Assembly (NCBI GenBank): GCA_051294375.1
Contig: CM119265.1
Location: 4,467,056 to 4,531,055, forward strand
Direction of reading: 5' to 3'
Length of the DNA stretch: 64,000 bases
DNA from: Paraspadella gotoi
Lineage: Eukaryota; Chaetognatha
Numbering within the stretch: position 1 is the stretch's first letter; each line of letters begins with the position of its first letter. Position numbers and translations under genes: made by a program. Positions 57,617 to 64,000 of this stretch are shown here, piece after piece. A model generated the notes under the pieces. That model was not told the DNA's origin and made no database searches. It worked only from the letters and a program-made list of their open reading frames with translations.

Positions 57617-58510
57617 GTCATGAACGAAAATTTGTTCTAATAAACTAACTGAAGGTTCCTTTTTCCCGCCGTTTAATTAACCATAACTTGTATAATTTAT
57701 TCATACTCTTACCGTTAATATAATTATAATGTGAATATAAATGTAATCATCAATTCATACGACTCGGACATTCGCCGGAATGAACGGAAAACCCGAAACT
57801 TGTCCTTTCTTCAACCACAACACATTCCTTCCCGCAACTTTAAAAAAAAAAAAAGCGAAGGGCGGAGAAAAAAAGTCCTTGGAAAAACGTACATTCGCGT
57901 ACATTTTGCCGCGAGGGCCGTNNNNNNNNNNNNNNNNNNNNNNNNNTTTTTTTTTTTCACGAGGTTACGAAACTCTGGAACTCTCGTTCCGCTTTCCTCC
58001 CGCCCATTTTCATTTTTTCCCCCCGATCTCCGTTGAACCCACGAAAACCGAATTCAGCCTTGTAGTATTCGTCTCCTTAGTCCCACTTTTCTCATCCTCT
58101 CGCGCTAAAACAAAAATAAAATCAGAGATATCTCAAGGCTTTCGTTGGCTTTGGATTTTCCCTTCTCTTTTGACAACTTTTTCGACCAGGATATGACGTT
58201 CAAGTTTTTGGAGAGTGGCATTGGCAATATCTCAATCATTTTTACGAATGTAATATCCAATATTAAAACTTACTATGCTTGTAACGACTATTTATGAACA
58301 AGTCTATTCCTATGAATCAGAAAAAAATGTTGTTTTTTTTTTAAAAACCCATTTACAAATATTCCACGTTTTGGCGCCTTTTTTACCGTCGATTTTGGAA
58401 ATTGATTTAAACTAAAATTCCGTGACGTTCCTCGGTCTCGTCGTCGCCCACCGAGAAGAGGTTACGTCCCCAGGGGGCACCGTTGCTATGGAAACCGTTT
58501 TCACGTAGCG
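56553..58510 (-). repeat. Right arm of the second inverted repeat
   Basis: Counterpart of 53585-55845. It includes a 25-N gap (57922-57946), a CT tract (57017-57215), a second CT tract (57504-57615) and the direct-repeat copy at 57675-57854, which has no mirror in the left arm. Confidence 0.8.
57675..57854 (+). repeat. Direct repeat copy 2
   Basis: See 56380-56542; this copy is longer by about 15-20 bases spread as small insertions. Confidence 0.85.
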
Positions 58511-58589
58511 ACGGAAGTTGATAAACGTCGGTCTCGTAACAAAAACTCACTGAGATTGTTATGGCCTCCGACGACGCTCCGCTATTTCG

Positions 58590-58866
58590 TGAGTGTGGGA
58601 GAGAGAGGCCTGGAAGAGAGGAGAGAGAAAAGATAATAATCGGAGAGAGGGAGATTGACGATTAGATGAAACACGGAGAAGAGAGAAGAGAGAAAGAGAG
58701 AGAGAGAGAGAGAGAGGAGAGATGCAGAAGAGAGAACTAAGAGGAGAGAGATGAGAGACAGAGAGAGAGAGAGAGGAGAGCGATGAGTAGAGAGAGAGAG
58801 TGAGAGAGAGAGAGAAGAGAGAGAAAGAGAGGAGAGAAGAGAGAGAGAGATGAGAGAGAGAGATGA
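58590..58866. repeat. Interrupted (GA)n tract
   Basis: About 270 bp of GA-rich sequence with GATGAGA interruptions. Confidence 0.93.
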
Positions 58867-59104
58867 AAATAAAACAGTTTATTATTTTTTCTTTTCGTAT
58901 TTCCCTACGGGCGTCACGCACGATGCGTTCGTGAGAAGAGGATTGGAGCGATGGGTGAGGTTGATGGGTGAGGAAAGGAAAACGAAGTCGTTCTCTTCGT
59001 CTGCTGGATGACTCCGTCACCCACCTTTTCACCCACTCATTTCCTCTCCTCCCCCTTTTCTCACCCGCTAGTTCCTAGCCAAAAAAAACAAAAAACTCCA
59101 ACCA

Positions 59105-59345
59105 AACTCAAGATGGCGTCTGTGGAACTAAACGCTACTAATTGAAGGAGAAGTGGGCGTGGTGGCGCGTGAAGGACGCCGGCCGCTTTCTACGCCGCCG
59201 CCGAGCTGCTTCCTCCTCCGCTGCTGCCCCCGCCGCTTCCTCATCCGCCTCCGCCGCCGAGGAGTCTGCGTTTTGGGCTGCCGGGTCTCCAGAGGCTCGG
59301 GCGAAATGCGTGTGGACGAAGAGCGTGGGCAGAGACCGTGCGTGA
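59105..59345. promoter_or_regulatory. CpG-rich segment starting with a CAAGATGGCG motif
   Basis: TCAAGATGGCGTCTGTGG near 59108 is a YY1-type motif of the sort found just inside metazoan transcription starts. A (GCC/TCC)n segment follows (59190-59260). An open frame from 59142 is Ala/Ser-rich (RRRRAASSSAAAPAASSSAS) and not recognised as a protein. Confidence 0.3.
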
Positions 59346-59399
59346 AAGGGCATGTGACGACAGCGTGGGCGATCAGTGCGGACCAAGCTTGAGCCTCGT

Positions 59400-60302
59400 C
59401 AATGGGCGATGAGTGTGGGAAGACAGTTATTCATTTTGCCGGTTTTTAATTTCGATATATCAAGAATACAAAAAACATTAAAAAGAACTCTCTACATTTT
59501 TGAAGAACAAATTAATATATTTCTGAATACATAATACAAACATCTTAGTTCGAAAACCTCGCAAGAATCACTTAATTTCATGGGCGTAGGTAAAACCCAA
59601 AGAGGGCGAAAGGGATCGCCGTGAACGAGTTTGAAATCGCTGGGATTCTCATAACGGCGGGAGTGGCAGCTCTGTCGACGAGGAAGTGGGAGTGTCAGCT
59701 TAGGAAGAGGGGAAGGTGGCGGTCAGCCATTTTTTTTCTTTGGCGCGGAGAGACGACGTTTGGACGGATTGAAGGTGAACCGGAGGTCCCGATTTTATTG
59801 CCGGTCGAAACGAGGAAGGGGCGGACCTTAATGGATCTGCAAATCTATTATTAATGATATTATCAGCCTGCATATAAAAAAAGGGAAGAAAAGCCGAATC
59901 TCGTCCGATGGTGAAGGTAGAAGATTGGGCGATATTCTTTAGCACGATCCGACTCATTGCCTTCGAATCATTAACGAAATACAAAAATATCCAGGAACAA
60001 AGTAGCCATTCCCGAATAACAACCACTCATTGGCGTTTGGCTTTTCATCCAATTTTAAAAGATGAGCAGAGACGATCCGTCTCTTCTCTCTCTGTTCAGT
60101 GATATTGATTTTGATGTGGTCGTTAGCTGCGTCTTTAGGAAAAAAGAAAAACAAAAAAACTGCAATTGAAATTATTCAGACAATGACAATACAATACAAT
60201 TTTACGAATGAAATTTTAAAAATAAGAAGGGATTTAATTAGCGATTGAAACGTTTAACATTAAATTAAAGTTTAATAAAAAATATAAAAAATTCGATAAA
60301 AG
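59400..60302. other. No gene seen
   Basis: Mixed AT-rich DNA; open frames lack any family resemblance or splice support. Confidence 0.45.
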
Positions 60303-60397
60303 ACGAAGAACGCCGGTCGGAAACGTATGTGCGGGTCGCCAAGCAGCTGCCCACGTCCGACAAGCAGATGGCGTTGTCGAAGAAAAACCGGGCTTAG
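60303..60397 (+). CDS. Weak candidate terminal exon
   Basis: After AT-rich DNA ending in an acceptor-like GATAAAAG, the frame reads EERRSETYVRVAKQLPTSDK and QMALSKKNRA before TAG. The composition is balanced and protein-like, unlike the neighbouring repeat frames, and the CpG-rich codons resemble those of the real exons in this window. The acceptor lacks a strong pyrimidine tract and no partner exon is found. Confidence 0.3.
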
Positions 60398-60804
60398 ATC
60401 GAGATGCTTGCTTTTAGATTGGAAACAAGCAATAAATCGGGAATCGGCCGCCGGAAGAGAGAGACCGGCATCGTGCGAACAGATTTGTTTTCCGTATGAA
60501 GCTGGTGAGTGGTAAGAAGGAAATGGGAGGAAAGAAAGAAAAAAAAAAGTTAAAATCTAAAGAGAATGAAAAAAAAGATTAAAAAAAAAATAAATGAAAA
60601 AAAGAAAAGACGACAGAAAAAAAAAGTGAAGTTGTTTCAATGTAAAAAGCGAAAAAAAAATATTTATTTGACTTCAGCAAGAAAGCAATTACATACACTT
60701 CACATGCCACAACCGGATGAAGCGAGAGTAAAGAAAAGGAATGAGATACAAGAAGAAAAAGATCACAACAGTCACAAAGGAAAAAAAAGAAAAGGAATTG
60801 AGGC

Positions 60805-60841
<37 letters not shown>

Positions 60842-61127
60842 GGGGAAATATCCTCGAGGAAAAAATACTAGGCAAAAGTCAGTGAGCATCAGGAACGCTC
60901 AAATCAGGGATCTAGGGAATGAAGGAAAAAAAAAAGATAAAAGAAAACTTCAAATAATCTTAGAAGAAAAATAAAAATCCCTCGGCGGAATATAAAAAAA
61001 AAAAAAGGAAAAAGGAATCAAGGGAATCGAGGCGGAAGTGCACGCGGGGATTTTCCTGTGCGATTAATTCGCCCCTGACTGCATAAATCATTTTCAGACT
61101 AAACAAACACGGCCCGAAAAAATTTAG

Positions 61128-61130
<3 letters not shown>
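60398..61130. other. A-rich, no gene seen
   Basis: A-rich low-complexity DNA (60535-61020) with a short (GA)n at 60811-60840. Confidence 0.5.

Positions 61131-61211
<81 letters not shown>
61131..61211. repeat. (CT)n microsatellite
   Basis: About 80 bp of CT with one TTC interruption. Confidence 0.97.
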
Positions 61212-61212
<1 letters not shown>

Positions 61213-61485
61213 GATTAAATTAAAGGACGACTCTCGTTTGACAAGGTTGGCCGCCGACGACATACGTCAAGAGCGGCAAAGGCGGGTGGCGGTGGCGGTG
61301 GCGGTAGGAGTGGGTGAGGTGGGTGAGTGTACGATGGGTGAGGTTTAGGGGTAAAGGGGAGGCGTTTCAAGGACGGCGCGGAGGCCGTCTTGATTGATTT
61401 CGACCATTATTTAGTCCTCGTCTGGAGAAACACCATTTGTCTTGGTTTTCTTTCTTCGCGTCGAGATGCGTTTTTCGGCCGGGGG

Positions 61486-62012
61486 CGGCGGAGGAAAGAG
61501 GAAAAGGGAGGAAGGAAGGAGGAAAGGAAAAGAGAGGGGAGGGAAAAGAGGAAGGAGGAAGAAAGATGGAGAATGGAGATATAAGAAGAAAGGAAAAAAT
61601 GGCCGTTGAGAAAGAGAAAGGGAAAGAAGAAAGACGTAAGAAAAGAGGAGGGAGCGGGGGAGAAAGGGAAAAAGGGAGGAAAGAGGAAAGAAAGTGAAGA
61701 AGAAGAAAAAAAAATGGCTGTAAAAAAAAGATAGAGAAAGAGTTAGGTGAGGAAACAAGTAACGAGGAATGAAGGAAAGAAAAAGGGTAATAAAATATAT
61801 CTAGAATGGTCGATAGAGGGAAAAAAGAAAAGGGGCAGAAATAAAAGGAAACATAGGCGAAATAAAAGGAAAGGAGGAGGGAAGGAAGGGGAGGAAGGAA
61901 ATAGACTTAGGATGAGGAGAAGAGAAGAAGAGAATGTCGTTACGGAATAAATGGGGAAGAGGAGCAAAATGAGAAGAGGGAAGAAAAGAGAAGGAAAGAT
62001 CGAAGAAAACAG
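61486..62012. repeat. Long purine-rich (GGAAAGA) tract
   Basis: About 500 bp strongly biased to purines on the plus strand, followed by a CpG-rich patch (62014-62150, GGCGCGCCGAGACGAGGG...). Frames are Lys/Arg/Glu/Gly only. Confidence 0.9.
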
Positions 62013-62150
62013 GGGGCGCGCCGAGACGAGGGTTCGCGTGGGAGCCCCGGCTTTTTTTATGCGGCGCCCCGCGATCGGCGCCTCGACGCCGCGGGAACCT
62101 CGTCTGCAACGTCGTGGGAGTAAAAGCGCGGCGCCGTGAGAAGGCGCCCG

Positions 62151-62780
62151 GAGACGGCGCTGTTTTCTTCTTCTCCTTAACCCCTGTTTTCACGAAAGAA
62201 AAAGAGAGAGAACAGTTTTTTTGAATTAAAACTTACTTTTTGATCTCATGCAGTTTTATTTTTCTTAAATTCATAATTTAAAAAAAAATATTTTTGGAAT
62301 GTTTTTATACCAAATTAGTTTAATTAGTATTTTCAGTCCTAACAATAACATACTTCCCATATAAATATCTGCCTGGAGCTTTACTAGCATTGGCGTCTTC
62401 GTATTCAACGTCATTGTCGTCGTCGTCATCGTTTTCGCAAACAGAGACGCAACCCCAGCGACTCGCTCGCCATCCAAAGTCGTAAAATAGTTATTTGCGA
62501 AAGCTCCACTCCTTTGGCCCCTCTCCGTTTTTCTTCCTCACCTCTACCCCATGAAACCTCCCGAAACCCAGCTCCAAAAACTACCTAAAACCCCCCCGGC
62601 CCCCTTTCCACCCGTGATTTCTAAAAGGCTCGCCCACCTTGGCAATGATGCACCAGTTTTGCGCCGCTAAACCGGAATCATTATCAAATCTCTAGACAAT
62701 CGCGAGCGGGCGATGAAAATAAGATGAAAAAAATGCGAGATGGAAAGCAGACAGAGAGAGAGAGAGAAGAAGAGGAGAGC
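62151..62780. other. No gene seen
   Basis: AT-rich DNA with a short (GTC)n patch near 62412-62428; no supported exon. Confidence 0.45.
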
Positions 62781-62782
62781 AG

Positions 62783-62787
<5 letters not shown>

Positions 62788-62846
<59 letters not shown>
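62788..62846. repeat. (GA)n microsatellite
   Basis: About 55 bp of pure GA. Confidence 0.98.
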
Positions 62847-62849
<3 letters not shown>

Positions 62850-63516
62850 TCCATCTCGCTGCCAACGCTATTCGTCTTTCGAGGAAAGGCCTTTTGGTTC
62901 TCCCATCTCCCGGTGACGGCGTTGAATGCAACGGTCAGTAGCGTTCGTAAAAAAGAGGCGCCATCTCGCGAGATTACGCAACCCGATCGTAACGTATTAA
63001 GGTAAAATTGTCTTCTTCGGCGTCAGAAAATTAAAAGAGAATTAAGAATTCGCGCGTCTCTTCCTGATTTTGAACTCATCACTTCTTATTCCCCCCATGC
63101 CCGATTTTCTTGCCCCTGATTCCCTCTGCCCGATCCTTTTCCACTCTGCCTTCAATCCACCGCTGCGCCCGACATCCTTTCGCTCGACCGCTTCCGTCCT
63201 TCACCTCGATCGCGAACTCAACTCAAACTCGCATCCTTTTTAGTTGCGCCAGCGAGGACTCGAGGAGCATCTCTATAAGTCGCCTTTCGGTCCGTCAGTC
63301 AGTCCCAATTACATGATATAATATAATTTGCCTATAGTTGGTTGTTCATTTGTTTAGACAGGAAAAAATTTTAATTCTAAGTGACTGCTAGCGCCGCCTT
63401 CAGAAACCAAAAACTAAAAGGAAAAGATAAAAGACAGAATTAGATGCAGTGTATGTCATAAATACAAAGGCTAAGAAAGTTTTTTAGTCATTTTTCATGT
63501 CATACACATGAAAATA

Positions 63517-63559
63517 AAGTCACTGCGGCGCAACATATTTGAATCACCGTTCTAGTTTT
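63517..63559. repeat. Dispersed repeat beginning CACTGCGGCGCAACA (copy 2)
   Basis: See 20063-20104; shared AAAGTCACTGCGGCGCAACA and TTCTAGTTT. Confidence 0.7.
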
Positions 63560-63826
63560 TTTTTGTTTTTTTTTTCTCTTTTTCCTCACTAAGATTTCGC
63601 TACCCGAATCTTTTCACTCGAATCTTCCTTCATTTTTTTATAAGCTCACTTAACTCTCGATGCAGCGTCTTCATCAAAATCATCATCAAAACCAACAGCA
63701 ACATCACCATCAAATCCACTCTCCCCGTTCCGGTCTCCACCCCGATACGTTCTCGACGACCCACCCCTCTCCTCCTCCACCGACGCCAACGCCTCTGATA
63801 ACAAATTCCCTCATTTATATGAACTC

Positions 63827-63827
63827 G

Positions 63828-63884
<57 letters not shown>
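63827..63884. repeat. (GTC)n trinucleotide repeat
   Basis: About 19 uninterrupted GTC units. The overlapping frame from 63660 (His/Gln/Pro then poly-Val) is not a convincing protein. Confidence 0.97.
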
Positions 63885-64000
63885 CCTCTCGTCTTTAACG
63901 TCGTCTTTATCGTCGTGAGATGGCGCGGAAGGGTAAGAACGCGTGAGATCCTCAATTTGAGTTTCCTTCTTTAGAGAGAAGTTCTTCTCTGCTCGGGGAA

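Noticed and set aside
63660-63974. His/Gln/Val-rich 104-aa protein
   Set aside because: Driven by (ATC/CAA)-like and (GTC)n repeats; no domain or splice support.

Overview
The window is animal (metazoan) nuclear DNA. Its genes have short exons split by GT-AG introns, and it contains a clear follistatin-like family gene, a type II membrane C-type lectin, abundant intergenic GA/CT microsatellites and foldback/SINE-like repeats. CpG is not depleted (many CGTCG runs in exons), which suits an invertebrate with little germline methylation. An arthropod or other protostome is my guess, but the sequence does not fix the phylum. The assembly is a gapped draft: 10-N, 14-N, 25-N and 208-288-N gaps, and several places look like unpolished or misjoined long-read sequence.

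Layout. 1-4.56 kb: non-coding, low complexity. 4.59-21.2 kb (+): the 3' seven coding exons of a follistatin-related protein 4/5-like gene; its 5' part lies off the left edge. One 14.2 kb intron (6207-20408) carries an antisense family of two-exon genes (here A, B and C), each with a short helical N terminus, a long charged disordered middle and a C-terminal RRM-like fold. Gene C sits in the right arm of a 9.4 kb inverted repeat (10331-19702); the left arm carries the same gene on the opposite strand, broken by many single-base indels. 23.3-25.3 kb (-): a complete two-exon DUF885 zinc-peptidase-like gene. 25.3-34.1 kb: no recognisable gene, but microsatellites, a duplicated contig end and a CpG-rich, promoter-like stretch. 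34.14-36.9 kb (+): a complete four-exon type II membrane protein with three C-type lectin-like domains, the third apparently interrupted by an SRCR-like domain. 36.9-64 kb: essentially non-coding, dominated by (GA)n/(CT)n tracts and gaps, a perfect-looking hairpin at 46.3 kb, a second scrambled inverted repeat at 53.6-58.5 kb and a few weak exon candidates.

No operon-like functional linkage is apparent. The real relationships are the nested antisense RRM-like family inside the follistatin-like intron and the inverted repeat that includes one family member. The main caution is that both large inverted repeats have arms differing mainly by small indels and lie beside 25-N gaps, so fold-back long-read or assembly artefacts must be excluded before they are treated as biology.
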